A stretch of DNA of 64,000 nt from Parasponia andersonii (GCA_002914805.1 JXTB01000039.1:272696-336695); one strand, 5' to 3'. Shown: positions 34,562 to 47,272, counted from the stretch's first letter. The notes: generated by a model from the sequence alone, not told the origin. A program made the numbers and translations.

Positions 34562-37173
34562 TGAAAAACAATTAAGACAATCAAAAAAGTAAGGACTCTG
34601 GAACAGAGAAAACAAAAAATATGATATGGTTTGTGATTAAAATTTTCTAATAGCCTTGTTTTAACAAGTAGGCAAAAAAGTTAGAAGGTCAGTATGAAAT
34701 ATGGCGAACCACATTGAAAAAGAAAATAACTGCATCAAAATGGCAGAAATTTGAGGGAGGGAATTACACCATTTGTGCAAAGATAGAGCTTCTTATTACC
34801 ATTAGTTTCACGCTTTTAGTTCACAAATTTCTCTACCATTTCAACAAGAACCATTCAAGATGCTAGCAGATTTGTTGGTACTACTATGGTTTTGTAAAAT
34901 TGCCGATTCTAGCAAAATCAATAGGTTCCTTACAATAGGATGAAAAAGGCATAATTTCACATATAAGGTACCCAAACATGAAGAGTCTCACTTTATGTTA
35001 CAAAACAGTGAATTAGAATAATGCATGAAAATGCTGAAAATTTTTACAAGACCCAGAAATTTTAACCATAATATAATGAAAGAAAAAAAATGCGAAAGTG
35101 CAAAATCTTACCAAGCTTGAATCGGCAACAAATACACTATTATGCCATTGATTGGTACAAAGAAATCTATATGATGGAAATAAAATGGGCAAATTAAGTG
35201 AAAATGATAGAAACAGATCGAATGAGAAGAGATCAAGTCTCAGAGTTTGCTGCATTATATTTGGATTCAAAAAATAAATGAGGCACTTTCGGATGGAGAA
35301 GAACCCTGCAAGAAGAGGCAGGCAGATGGAAGAAGGAAGATCGTGTCTTTCAGGGTAATGCTTGGACTTTTCAAAATCAAATAAGGGCACTTTTGTCATA
35401 TTGAAATCTTCATTAAAATCGGGTGCAAATTCCCACATAACCGGAAGCAGAAGTGGCTTGGACCGCTTCGATTTCTGCTGGGGCTTTGGCCTAAATTCCT
35501 AAATAATCTTTATTGTGTTTAAAACACATATTTGACCAAAAATTTTAACAGAGTGCTTGTAATTTGTTTAAAAGCTAACCCAAACAGCGCCTATATCATA
35601 AGGAGATTAGTCCACAGATTCCTACTGTAACTTTTGGATACAAGTCAACATCTAAATTGCGAAATCCACAAGTAACCATAAAATGCAGTTAATTTGTACC
35701 TATTGCCCTTTGAAATTGCAGTTAAATCATATCTCCAGGTCTCCTTCGCAATTTTATTATTCACACCAATCTAGCAACCAATAACGAGAACGGAGCAATA
35801 ATGCAAAATCATTTTACGCTTATCAATTATTATATAATACAGTCAAATAAAATAAAAAGTGTTGAAAAAGCTAACCTCAACCCCAAAATGAGTAAAATAA
35901 CCCCCAAATCGTCACTATTGAACAAAAAAGCAGACAACAGAAGATGCAAAGATGAACGAAGAGCTATACCACAATAATTTTGCATATGAAAAAGCTAGCA
36001 GCTAGTAATCAAAGTTTCAAATCGAATAAGAATATGTAATACCTGTGGAATGCCAATCCCACAAGTAATGGAAACTTCTGGTAATTGGAATGCAGCCAGA
36101 AAAGAACCATTCTTCTGAATATGCACTTGTTTATTTATATGTGCTGGCATGCTCCCATCTTTTCATAAATATTGCCAGACTCATATGTGGCACCTTCAAG
36201 ACAACTTGTTCTATTGCCTCAACCCACTCGCTGATCCATCAAAGATGGAACCTGCATGAATTACCGATAAAACATTAGTAGTCTTGCAACATCCTTTTCA
36301 AAAAATTTCAGTTCTTTTGAACTGATACATTCTACTAACAAATATACTCTCCATTAAAGTAAGCAGATCTAAAAGGGCAACAGATCTCAACCCCCTCCTA
36401 CGAAAGAAAAGGGCCAAAAATAAAGCATTAAAAAATAATTAAAAAAAAAAAGAAAAAACAATAATGGAAAAAAACCCTACGAATACACTGATCGACTGCC
36501 TCTGTTTGACTCCCAAAACTTCCTAACTATCAGTTTGACTATCAAATTTTTTCCCCTTGATATCCCACAAATCTTTGAACCTGCTTAGCGGGCTGGAGTT
36601 CAAAATGGTTTCAATATGCTGGAAATGACCATAATCTTGGAAAGCAATTCTCATACAACTTGCATCATTGCCGTCATTGACCTACTAATTTATACTTTTC
36701 AAGCTACAGCTTAACAAACGAGGTAGTTTAAACTTTATGTAGATAGATACAGGTACATGTTAGCCATTCAAAATTGCTTGCTCATGAACTCGACATTATT
36801 TCTGGGTTTTATAGTAAAAAAGATAATGTATTTAGTATGTAAACACTAAAAAGAAAGGCAGAAATTTGTTTTCATCTAAGGATTCCGTGTGGCCTACAGT
36901 AACATTAATCTTGGCAGAAAAAATCGAAAAAGGTTGATACTTGACAATAAAAGTATTTGCGTATCTTCCAAACAGCTATTACCTCACTAGCACGTACACA
37001 AGTTTTTGCATTTAACCGAATTTCCCATTTCTTCATTCAGATGTGCGTCAAAAAGGGTGCTCATCTGCATGCTATAATCCCATATTATTGGAAAGCAAAA
37101 GGAAGCGGAATTGGTAAAGCATTTCCTTAAAAACATGGCAAAAAGACGAATCGAGGATCCAGCGTATCAAAAT

Positions 37174-39924
37174 TTACGTCCCATCAATTCCTTCAATCAA
37201 CATTGAATATGTCTGAGAGTGAACCTGGCAACCCATCTTTTCCATGAAGCTCAGAAGTTCAGAGCATCTATCCACAAGACCCCTTTTAAGTAAGCCATCG
37301 ATCAGAATTTTCCAAGCAACTTCATCATAATTATACCCACAATGCAGCAGACTACAAAAGATGGATTTTGCTTTCTCATTATTCTCTTCTTCATATAACC
37401 CACAAACAAGCAACTTGGAATACTCCAAGGATGGTAAGTAACCATTCCCAATCATCATATCTACGAGCCTCATTGCTTCTCCATACACTTGCAACTCACA
37501 GGAACAACCGAAAAGAGCATTATAAATATCGTCACTGGGTGAAATTCCTTGGCTTGTCATGTGATCAAATACCCTTTGTGCAACTTCCAATCGCCTCTGT
37601 TTGCAAAGACCTATGATGAGCTTGCCATAAGTCCCAACATCAGGTTCACAACCACGTTCATTCATCTTATCAAAAAGCTTTTGAATAACTTTGAATTCCA
37701 TTGTCTTCCACAAGCTATTTAAATCTACGAAGGATAAAATTGATCCCAAATCCAGTCCCTCATTATCATTATTCGTCTTCACCCCATTTTCATTTGTTAG
37801 ATGCTTGATTAGGAAACAGTAGGTATGATGAGAAGGTTCACAACCAGCATTAGTCATGCACTTAAGAACATCAAATGCACGATTTATAAACCCCAACCGT
37901 CCATATGCATCAATTAATAACGTGTAAGTCAATGAATCAGGGAGAACTCCTTCTTTATTCATCCTAGCCATCAGAGCCTCAGCTTTTTCTAAATTTCCTA
38001 GACTGCAGTATGCATGAATAAATGTAGTGTAAGTAAATACATCAGGCTGGTTACCAGCCAAAATCATATGGTCAAAAACACTAAGAGCATGATCAAAGGC
38101 ACCTTCTTTCAACATTTCTTTCATAAGAGCTGTATAAGTAACAACAGTTGGCTTCACACCCCTAGTCAACATAGTTTCTAGGAGCAATGATGCTTCCTGC
38201 AGTTTTTTCTTCTTGCACAGGCCATCTATCAAGACATTATAAGTACATGAGTTTGGAAAACAGTCATCCCCAAGCATTCTGTTAAATAAAGACTGTGCCT
38301 CGTTGATTTTTCCAACCTTGCAATACCCATCAATAAGAGCCGCATATATGACCTCATTTGCCTTTACGCCTTTCTCCTTAAGAGATTCAAAAAGGGCACG
38401 AGCTTCCTTTAAACTTCCCCTCTTGCAGAGTGTGTCTATGAAAATACTATAAGTCCACTGATCAGGAACCAAACCACTATCGTTCATCAAGTTAAGCAAC
38501 CTATAAGCACTATCTATGTGACCTGCCTTGCACTGCCCATGGATTAAGGAATTATAGGTGATTAGGCTAGGAGACAGCTTTTGGTTAAGCATCTGACTCA
38601 GTAATGACATAGCCCTATGTACATCTTTTCTTTTACAAAACCCAAAAATCAATTCGTTGAATGTTCGAGCATTTGGACAAGAATTATTTGATTCCATCAG
38701 ACCCAAAATTTCAAGAGCAGCCTCTAACATTCCCTCCTTGCAATACCCATCAATCAAAGCATTGTAAGTTACCACAGTAGGGTCTAACCGTTTATCCAAC
38801 ATCCCATTTAGCAACTTTCTAGCATCATCAAGCTTAGCTTCCTCACACAAACCGTCAATGAGCACAGTGTAAGTGTGAGCATTCGGCTGACAACCCTTCT
38901 CTATCATCTTCTTAAATAAATTGAAGGCTTCAATTCTTCTACCTGATCCAAACAATACGTGTATGAGAATTGTATAAGTCCGCACAGTTGGAGAGCAATT
39001 ATCCTCCCCCATTTGAAAGAACAACTTGAAGGCCTCGTCAATTCGCCCAGCCTCACAGAGCCCATGTATAAGATTAGTATATGAAACCTCATTCCTCCTA
39101 CAACCCTTACTCGGCATTATCTCAAACACCTTACGAGCATTATCTATATCCTTATTCCTACAATACCCCAATATCAAAGAAGTATAAGTAAACGTATCTG
39201 GCCTCAAACCGGCTTGGACTATCTTAGCTACATACAATTTTGCCTCAACAACATTCCCCATTTTACAATAAGCATTAACCATCGTATTAAATGTATAAAT
39301 ATTCGGCACAAGCATGTTATCTAACATCTCCAAAAACACACTCTTCAACTCATCAATCATAAGAAATTTCGCTAAAGACATCAAAAGCATATTGTAGCAC
39401 CTCAAATTGAGCTTAAACCCAAGCTCAGAGCCGCGATTCATCTGCCGCAAGACGAACCGCGCATCTTCGACCGAAACGCAAGCTTTAACCATGGAAATCC
39501 GAATCTTCTCGGCGACCTGGAAAAACCCATTAGTGATCAAGATGCTTAGCAGCGAAGAGTGGCAGTGAACATCGTGTTTGTACCCGGGTTGAAGCGCAAT
39601 CCAGTTGTAGAAGGCCAAGGCAGCCTGGGGATCGAGATTGAGGGTGAAAAGGGAAGAAACGTGAGAAGGGGATATGGATGGAAGAAGGGTTACGAGGGAA
39701 GGGTGTTTCTGCCAATTTGGGCGAGCGAGGATGGAGTAGAGCTGGGAAGAGAGATCATCGGCGGGTTCGGGATCGGGAGCGAGAGGGGCAATGGTGGAAA
39801 TAGGTCTTCGGAGGGAGAAGAGGAGGGACTGAGCTGGGCCCACAATAATGGCCAGGGGTGGTTTTCTCAACATCTTGGAGCACTGGACTCCATTCATGAA
39901 TGGGCGAGAGGTTTGCCCTTTCAT
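37174..39924 (-). CDS. P-class pentatricopeptide repeat protein (At5g65560-like), 916 aa
   Basis: An intronless gene encoding 916 residues. The first ~60 residues are basic and hydroxylated (SLLFSLRRPISTIAPLAP), as expected for mitochondrial import. From about residue 170 to 905 the protein is an almost unbroken run of about 20 PPR motifs of 35 residues, with repeated words such as YNALIDGYCKEGMLEAA, VTYTALMKEMLKEG and TYNVLIDGLCKKKKLQEA. No PLS spacing and no E or DYW tail is present, so it belongs to the P class, which binds organellar RNA for stabilisation, splicing or translation. Its length and layout resemble the Arabidopsis At5g65560 group. The first Met is used; a second at residue 18 is also possible. 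A stretch between PPR blocks near residues 715-735 (NENGVKTNNDNEGLDLG) looks like an insertion. Confidence 0.93.
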   Translation of the reverse strand: MKGQTSRPFMNGVQCSKMLRKPPLAIIVGPAQSLLFSLRRPISTIAPLAPDPEPADDLSSQLYSILARPNWQKHPSLVTLLPSISPSHVSSLFTLNLDPQAALAFYNWIALQPGYKHDVHCHSSLLSILITNGFFQVAEKIRISMVKACVSVEDARFVLRQMNRGSELGFKLNLRCYNMLLMSLAKFLMIDELKSVFLEMLDNMLVPNIYTFNTMVNAYCKMGNVVEAKLYVAKIVQAGLRPDTFTYTSLILGYCRNKDIDNARKVFEIMPSKGCRRNEVSYTNLIHGLCEAGRIDEAFKLFFQMGEDNCSPTVRTYTILIHVLFGSGRRIEAFNLFKKMIEKGCQPNAHTYTVLIDGLCEEAKLDDARKLLNGMLDKRLDPTVVTYNALIDGYCKEGMLEAALEILGLMESNNSCPNARTFNELIFGFCKRKDVHRAMSLLSQMLNQKLSPSLITYNSLIHGQCKAGHIDSAYRLLNLMNDSGLVPDQWTYSIFIDTLCKRGSLKEARALFESLKEKGVKANEVIYAALIDGYCKVGKINEAQSLFNRMLGDDCFPNSCTYNVLIDGLCKKKKLQEASLLLETMLTRGVKPTVVTYTALMKEMLKEGAFDHALSVFDHMILAGNQPDVFTYTTFIHAYCSLGNLEKAEALMARMNKEGVLPDSLTYTLLIDAYGRLGFINRAFDVLKCMTNAGCEPSHHTYCFLIKHLTNENGVKTNNDNEGLDLGSILSFVDLNSLWKTMEFKVIQKLFDKMNERGCEPDVGTYGKLIIGLCKQRRLEVAQRVFDHMTSQGISPSDDIYNALFGCSCELQVYGEAMRLVDMMIGNGYLPSLEYSKLLVCGLYEEENNEKAKSIFCSLLHCGYNYDEVAWKILIDGLLKRGLVDRCSELLSFMEKMGCQVHSQTYSMLIEGIDGT

Positions 39925-41565
39925 CGCATTGGATCGACGGAGCTGAAAACTCAGGCATTGAAGATGGCCATATAGCGGCCAATAACAACTTGAGTTGGCT
40001 TTCTCCTATTGTTTTATAAGCAAATGTTACGGGAGCACCCACTCTAAACATAAAATGGAACTCACTCACGACCACGGGACCTTTTAGCGTTTTCTTATTT
40101 TATAAATAATCTCGAGTTAAGATGGCAATAAAACCCACATTATAGGCATCTGGCGAGGACTAACTCTACGGCAAATATGCGATGATGACCATTAGCATAA
40201 TTTATCCCGTATTTGTAATCATATATAATAAATATGAATAAGTAATTAATTGTTCAATACTCATTATTTATACATCTTTTAAAAGAATAATAAATTTGTT
40301 AATTTATATGTATTTGCATATTTGAATTTAGATTTTGAAAACTATTTAAGATACCGGTGTGTTTGTTGTTGTGTCAATTATATGAAAAATTAAATACTTT
40401 TATTAGTTTTTTATATTATATTTTTCTTATTTTGTTATTAACAACTGATTATCATAGTTTTATTTGATATTCGTTAGTTAATGGTAATATCGTTTTTCGC
40501 ATCTAAAAGAATAGTTGATTAAACGTATATAATATTATAATTGATTTTAAAAAATGAGGATGATAATTGAAAAACGATCCTCAGATCCGCCCTATTACCA
40601 TTCTTATCTCCAATGTACATGCTATATCACATGTTAAAGCATTTTCTTATATTTTATAAATTATATACCGTCTCCGATGGACATGTTATTTCACATAAAA
40701 AGAGTACAAATTATAATATGTTTTTATATATATATTTTGTATAACATTTTAAATATAAGATCATCTTCAATATATTCATGCTAAAAAAAGTATATCAATG
40801 CTAAATTGATCACATTTTCAACTTAATGTTAATGTTATAATCATGATATAAATGCTACTTGCATTTAAATATTAGTTTTATTTACAAGAGTGTTTTCATT
40901 CTAAAATATTTGATATGTAAAATTGACCATATTATAATTTATGTTAAAGTTAGTAATGCCATTAGAGTTTTTTTTTTCTTTTCTTTTAATTCTAAAATTT
41001 GGCATTGGCATCTAATATATAGCATATATATTGAAGATGCTCTAACACAAATATAAAATTTAGCATGAGTCCCAAATTTACAATATTGTCGTACAAGTAA
41101 ATGAGTGGTAGTTAGATAATATAACAATAATAATTAACATTTAGAATGAAAAAACCTTTTAAATAAATTTAACATTTAAATATAATAGCATTGATTTTAG
41201 CATGACAACATTGGAGTATAAGTCATGTTAAATTTAATATTGACACTTTTTTTAACATGAATAGATTTGAGTTGATCTTAGGTCGAGTTTGGCATTGTGG
41301 TTAAAATACACTCACAAAATTTTTGTAAAAATTACTGAATGACTATTGTAAGGTTCTGTCATCTCTAACATAGGGCACTTTTTAAATCGTATGACGTAGA
41401 TAGATGATGATATGATAAATGAGTATGGGTAAATTTTGATGTGCCACAACAACAATAAAAATTCTCAAAACAGAGGAACTCCTCTATTTTATTTTTTTTC
41501 CTCTCTAACAAACTTTTAGTCTTCCTCTTTAATATTTCTCATCTCTAAAAGATATAGGCGTATTT

Positions 41566-41722
41566 GATGCAAGACTTAAATTATATTCTTCAAATTTAGA
41601 AACAATTTTTATTTAGAAAGTTGAAAAAATAATCTTGTAATTTATATCCCTCTAATTTTCTAAATAAAAATTATTTCTAAATTTGAATAATAGGATTCGA
41701 ATTTTGTATCAAACATGTCCGT
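41566..41722. repeat. Foldback (hairpin) element, ~65 bp arms
   Basis: The left arm (TTTGATGCAAGACTTAAATT ... TTCAAATTTAGAAACAATTT, then TTATTTAGAAA) pairs with the right arm, whose reverse complement reads TTTGATACAAAATTCGAATC ... TTCAAATTTAGAAATAATTT, then TTATTTAGAAA. The loop is about 20 bp. This is the form of a small MITE or a long hairpin precursor; no family is recognised. Confidence 0.75.
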
Positions 41723-42344
41723 GATACTCTCAAACACACGTGAAGAACTCCATCTCCTCTTTTTCTTGATTATTTTAAGAATAGTTTGTCCCCTTTATTT
41801 TTTAAAGTGTTAAAACCTAATTAATTATAAAAAAAAAATGATAAAAGTGTGTTCTAAAAATTCGAGTGAGAATTTGCACGTTATCAGGTTCATGAGAGAG
41901 GAAAAAGAATAAAAAAAGATAATGGAAGGAGTTCTTTAGAGAGGAAAGAGTAAGTGGAGGAGTTTCCCTAACCATTAAAACCAATGAACACAACTGGCTT
42001 AATGCTAAAATGATTTTGTAATTTTTGGATTTTTTGGATTCAATAAAGGTAGGGTCAATCCCAATCTACTTCATATCTAAACTTGAATTGCAAATAGAGT
42101 GAATTGTTGAAAATACTGATTTTTTTTTTTTTTCGGATAAACACCTAAAATCCTAGGTTGGTTTATCAATATATGGGTTGCCCAACCTTCTATTCATGAA
42201 TCACTTCCGCTTTTTCTTTGTATAAAATTTCGTTCTATTCCTTTCATATATCCCAGATGGATTGTCACCCAAGTTTTCTCGTCCAAGGTCGAGTTCAATT
42301 TTTTTATTAAAAAAATATAATGAAAAAAAATATAGATTTAAGAG

Positions 42345-42745
42345 TTTTCTAGGAAAAAAAAAATGACATCAATTTTTCAAAATAATACCTTAATATTTCA
42401 TATTTCTGCAAGTTTGTATCCTTTGATAGTTAATTTTGCCATATTAAATAGTAAAAAGATAATACTACCTCTCACTAACTTAATAAATGTGTATTAAAAA
42501 CTAATATTTTTTAAAATAAGTTATAATTTGTTTATTTAACTTATAATTTTCAAGTTATAAAGAATTAGAAAAATAAAGAATATTTATAAAATGTTTTTTG
42601 ATAAAATATTTAGTGTTCAAACGTTTTTAAGTACTTATTAAAAAGAATTTGTATCTTTTACTTATTTCAGGATACAAATTTGCAGAAATCTAAAATATCA
42701 TGGTATTATTTTGTAAAATTGAAAAGTTTTTTTTTGGGACGGAAG
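42345..42745. repeat. MITE-like element with ~60 bp terminal inverted repeats
   Basis: CAAAATAATACCTTAATATTTC..ATTTCTGCAAGTTTGTATCC at 42378-42422 is the inverse of 42662-42720 (GGATACAAATTTGCAGAAAT ... TGGTATTATTTTG). The ~240 bp interior is AT-rich and non-coding. Exact ends are uncertain because of flanking A and T runs. Confidence 0.65.
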
Positions 42746-43156
42746 ACGGGGGTTAAAACGTCAAAAATTAAGATATTTATTTATTGTTATCCCAAAAGAA
42801 AAATGAAAACATTTACATAAACCTATCTTCACCAGATTTTTTTGTTCTCTTTTGTTCTCATTTTCTTAAGGAGCAAACGAAAAACCCATCAATATAACCC
42901 AAATTGGAATGTTTTCCAACACTCAAAAATTAAAAAAGGTTGAGAGTATTATGCCCCAAAATTATAAGGAATTTCATATATTGTATTTTCTTTTTCTTTA
43001 TTTTCTCAACATTCCATATATAATTTAAAATCAAAAGAAGGAAATAGTATTTGAAGAAGACGAAGAGAGATAGCAGTATGAGGGAGGAAAAAGAGAAAAA
43101 CATTTATGATATTTTTTATCTTATTTTGATTTGAGTTTTTTTCTGTATAATTCAAT

Positions 43157-43270
43157 GTGTCGAGTCTCCGTATGTGTATATACATTCTCTTTTATTATCT
43201 ATTTCTATTTGACGTGTCGAGTCTCCGTATATATACATGTATTCTCTTTTATTATCTATTTCTATTTGAC
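43157..43270. repeat. 57 bp tandem duplication
   Basis: Two copies of a unit beginning GTGTCGAGTCTCCGTATRT and ending TCTATTTCTATTTGAC lie head to tail, starting at 43157 and 43214, with only a few differences in the TATATACA part. Confidence 0.9.
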
Positions 43271-43424
43271 GGAGTAGAAAATGCCCTTATTATTGGGATT
43301 GTGCCTTGAAAGTATGTAATTTGGATGGTAGTTTTGCGGAAAAATAAATAAATAAAATTATATTTTCTCTATATTTGCTTATATCTGTTCTTTTATGCAA
43401 TTAAATATCATGTTATTTTCTCGA

Positions 43425-43750
43425 TCACTAATATGATCTTACACTAAGTATATAAGAAGATTTAGTCTAAGAATAATGATATATAGTTCATATTTGTTAA
43501 GGTTGGACACCTTATTTAATTAAAATTATTAATGTGGTTTATTTCTATTATGAATAGTGCAGTTTATCTATATTGGAGATATATTGGAGATAAAGAGAGA
43601 TTAAGATAAAAACATTATATATAATATCGATTATATAGAATTAGGCTAAGATGAAAGTGAATTTTTAATAAATTTCATTACAAAATAGAAAAATTTCATT
43701 CAACAGATGATCATATATGAATTGATCTTAATTTTGAATAAATATGATCT
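43425..43750 (+). repeat. Dispersed repeat family B, copy 2
   Basis: Matches 18340-18650 in the same orientation. The copies are diverged by many point changes and short indels. Confidence 0.55.
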
Positions 43751-45659
43751 AATCTAAACTAACTGCATGTAAAAAAGTATACATTTTAGTGTTAGCACTT
43801 CTTTATCATTCTCAAGATAGACATCTCATTCTGAATCAATTAAATTGATTGACTTATTTGGCAATTCGAGTGATATTAAGGCACTCCACTTTGTTTTCAA
43901 AGATTGTTTTTTCCATTACAAATAAACCTTTGATCTCAGGTGTATACAATTTGATCCGACACGATTTTTTCTCCTCTAATTATCGTTCGATCTAACGATG
44001 GGTTCATCATCTTCAATATACAAGGGCTGGAAGCATTCTCTTGTTTATGTGTTCTTTCCAAGTGATGCATGCACTCCCTCATTTCAATGATTAGCAAATG
44101 AGATTAAAAAAAAAAAATGAGGTTCTCGATAACATATAATCTTACAAAGCTAGACCAATGACTAAGAACCCAAAAAAAAAAAAAAAAAGGGAAAAAACCA
44201 CTGTAGCTTAACGTTTTGAAACCCGACCATCAAATTGCACAATTTTTTAATAATTCCCAAGGAAATCTAATAAATTTACTTCTTTATTCTTTTGTATGGT
44301 TCTTTTGAACAAGTTTGAGTTTGACAATAGTATCTATCGACATAGTTAGCGTATAATATATATTTGAGATTCGAAAATGTAACTAATATAAATTTTTAAC
44401 GTAGAGAAAAAAAAAAAACTCACTTTTTAATTGCTAGATGATTCACGAATGATGAAAGTTCAACACTATGTTTTTCTATTGATGAGTAAAATTTTCAAAA
44501 GAATTTTAATTGGCTTTGAAGTTAAGAAGCTTCTGAAGAAAGTTCAAACTTCTTTTCATAAGGATAAGTTTAAAATTTTTTAATTATAATGGGTTGGGGT
44601 GTAATTATTAAGGGTGAAATAATAAATCGTCTCAAAGCGTATATCATTGTATAGTTTGGTCTTTTTACTTAGGGATAAATATATAAGAAAAAGATTTTTT
44701 TTTTTAAATAAAAAAGGGTGTCTTATGCCAATTAGGGGTGTCCTGTGTGAATATACTCTCATGTATCTATTCCTCTTAAAGAAGGGAAGAAAAGAAAAAA
44801 AAAACCGGGAACAAAAAATAATAGAAGACGTAGTAGTGTTTGGTTGGAAATAACGAAGATTGGAATAGAATACTCATTCCTAAATCAGACGTATTTCATT
44901 ATTTGGCTTAATTTTAAAATCATGAAAGTTCACTCCAAATGTAATTGCAATTCGCCTTTAAAGTCATGAAAGCTCAGTCCAAATGTAATGGCAATTGGCC
45001 TAAACATCTAATAAGGTTTCGCTAAATTGAATGAGTTGAAGGGCTATTTCATTCCAACCCAATTCTTGTCATGCCCGAATTACCCTCTTCTTCTTCCCTC
45101 TTCCACTTCACTTCCCAATCCTGCAGCTCTACATCATCGTGCTAGACAGAGAGTCAATGAAATACTTCTTTCCTCTTTGTTTGACTCTTTGCCGAGAAAC
45201 TAACTCCCTTTGTCCCAAAAATCTTTCTTCTTTCTTATTTTCCTTCTGGATTTTGTTTGCCTTTTGGTCTTGGATTGGGTCTATTTATTTATATAATTTT
45301 AATTTTTTTTTTTTCATTCCAGTATAAACTCCATACTTTATGTTTTCTTTCTTTCTTTATTTCCCTAAACTTTAAGGCTATGTCTGGAACACAGAAATTG
45401 AAAGGAAAAAGAAAGAAAAAAAATTATTGAGGAAAAATTTTGCAATTTTTTTCTTGTTTGGAAATGAAGAAAAATTTTGTATAAAAGAAAAAAAGATAAT
45501 CAACTGGAATCATTGGATCAAAATAACCCCATAGGTAGAGCCATCACAATAATCATCCAATCTTTAATTTTCTTTCGTTTCCTGGATTATTTTCTCAGCA
45601 TCAAAACATCAAAAATCCAAAAATTGTCACAGGAGAAAAACAACAACAAAACAGATTCT

Positions 45660-46050
45660 AATTAAAGATAGAGAAGAGAAGACAATACGAATGCCCATGG
45701 CGCCATCAATAAGCCGAATTCGAGCTCACAACCCCTCGCATACCTTCTTCATGAGCTTCCCCTTCCTGGCCAATGATATTACAGAACCTTGAGAACCCAG
45801 AACAATGGTGGCATCGGGTCTGGGTAATTCGAATCTGTGCCGATGGTGGCATGAAGTATGAGCGATTTTGAGTCGGATTTCGGCGTCCGTGGCACTGGAG
45901 ATGAGTGATTGCATATCAGATTCCGGCGTCGGTAGCGATGGTGGCATCGGGGATGAGCGATTGTGAATCAGATTCCGGCGACTTTGTCGTACCATTCTCG
46001 ACCAAAATATCTTGGTTCGTGAGGGAACCATTAATTGACGTGAGTAGATC
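45660..46050. other. GC-richer island with internal repeats, unassigned
   Basis: The longest frame is 101 codons on the minus strand (45726-46031) and is not recognised. The plus strand repeats ATGAGYGATT...AGATTCCGGCG and GATGGTGGCATCGGG two to three times between 45840 and 45980. It may be a gene fragment carried by a transposon, or a decayed first exon. Confidence 0.3.
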
Positions 46051-46489
46051 CATTATCAAGGTTACTAACTTCATAATTTCTTTTTTTTTGGGATTATATC
46101 ATTGTATTTTCACATTTTATTTATTTTATTTTATGTATATTATATTTTAATTATTATTAATATTTGTTACAAATTTATTCTTTCATAATAATTTAAAATA
46201 ATTAATTTATTATATATAATTTATTCTCAGAATAATTTTTATATAATTTATTTTTATTTGTTAAATATTATCGTATTAAATTAATTATCCTAAATTAGTA
46301 TTAAGTTTTAAATTTATAACAAATTTCAAATCTAAAAATTTAATATTGATAATTACTAAAATACAAAGTGCAATTTGAACAAAATATCAAAATACAAATA
46401 TAAAAGTGACATTATTCATTTTTTTTATTCGAAAAGAAAATCTTAGAAAGAAAAAAAAAATTTGTTTTTTCTAACAATAGTTTTTGTTT

Positions 46490-46990
46490 CAGCGTTAATG
46501 ATAATAATAATATTTGAATTATATCTACAGTATTATTTTACCTAATTTTTAACTTATACAGTAATAATCCATGAATTACATAATTATTTCAACAATAATT
46601 TTTTTGTCACAAATTGTTATATATTTAACAAAAATAAATCATTACAGAGTATAAGATTTGGTAATTATGGTAAAAAATTTAGATTATGAAGTTTTAAATT
46701 ACATCGTAGACTATCAAAATTTATGTAATTACTGCAACAATCATTTTTTTCCCATAAAATGTTAAATTTTTAACAAAAATAAATTATGTGCTAAGTACAT
46801 AATTTAGTAACTAAACCTAAAATCGAGATTCTAACATCCAGAACGCTTTGTACATGTCAATTTTCTATCAAAAAACTAATAATTTGTAATAAAAGAGCTT
46901 TTGGTGTAACAATGGTATAATCTAAGCTTTTACAAGTTGAAAATTTGAGAGACAAAGTGATACAATAAATATAATTTAGAAATTCATTTC
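46490..46990 (+). repeat. Dispersed repeat family A, copy 2
   Basis: Similar to 14195-14690. It contains two internal halves, each with TTACATAATT..TTCAACAATAATTTTTT-type sequence and ending in AACAAAAATAAATYA. Confidence 0.6.
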
Positions 46991-47115
46991 TATATTTAAC
47001 CCTTTGTTTTATTTTCGAACCACTTATTTTCACTTAATTGGAGATCTGGCCCATTTCAGTTTGTTCTGTCTTTTAAGTACAGCAACCAGATGTCAAAAGA
47101 GACTGACACTCACAA

Positions 47116-47127
47116 TTTCCCGCCAAA
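47116..47127. promoter_or_regulatory. E2F-type binding site in the FAS2 promoter
   Basis: TTTCCCGCCAAA matches the E2F consensus TTTSSCGC. It lies about 150 bp upstream of the FAS2 ATG. CAF-1 acts in S phase, and the partner gene FAS1 is a known E2F target, so cell-cycle control of this gene is a reasonable inference. Confidence 0.6.
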
Positions 47128-47272
47128 AGATAAATCGCTCCCTCCTCCGTCTTCGTCCCATTCTCCGGCCAAAGAAACCCTAAATCAGCTTCGTCTTCTC
47201 CGATCAAACCAAAGAAAAATCCTATTTTTTTCTTTTATAAAAATAAATTAATTCAATTCTTAGAATAAGAAA

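Larger units (their letters stand above)
33078..37173. other. Spacer, possibly including 3' untranslated exons of the PPR gene
   Basis: No protein gene is well supported. It holds a 138 bp tandem duplication and some exon-like blocks on the minus strand (36045-36252 between CATGCAG and CCACAG|GTATT; 34475-34560 after TGTTTTTCAG) that could be spliced 3' untranslated exons of the PPR gene at 37174-39924. A plus-strand frame at 33855-34008 after TTTTCCAG encodes about 50 residues with no recognised family. Confidence 0.4.
40076..47100. other. AT-rich intergenic spacer with old transposon remnants
   Basis: No gene can be supported. It contains two foldback elements (41566-41722 and 42345-42745), a 57 bp tandem duplication (43157-43270), copy 2 of dispersed repeats A and B, and a GC-richer island at 45660-46050 described separately. 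Confidence 0.6.

Noticed and set aside
39559-39975. 138-codon plus-strand frame opposite the start of the large PPR gene
   Set aside because: It is a shadow; the minus strand encodes PPR repeats with a targeting peptide.
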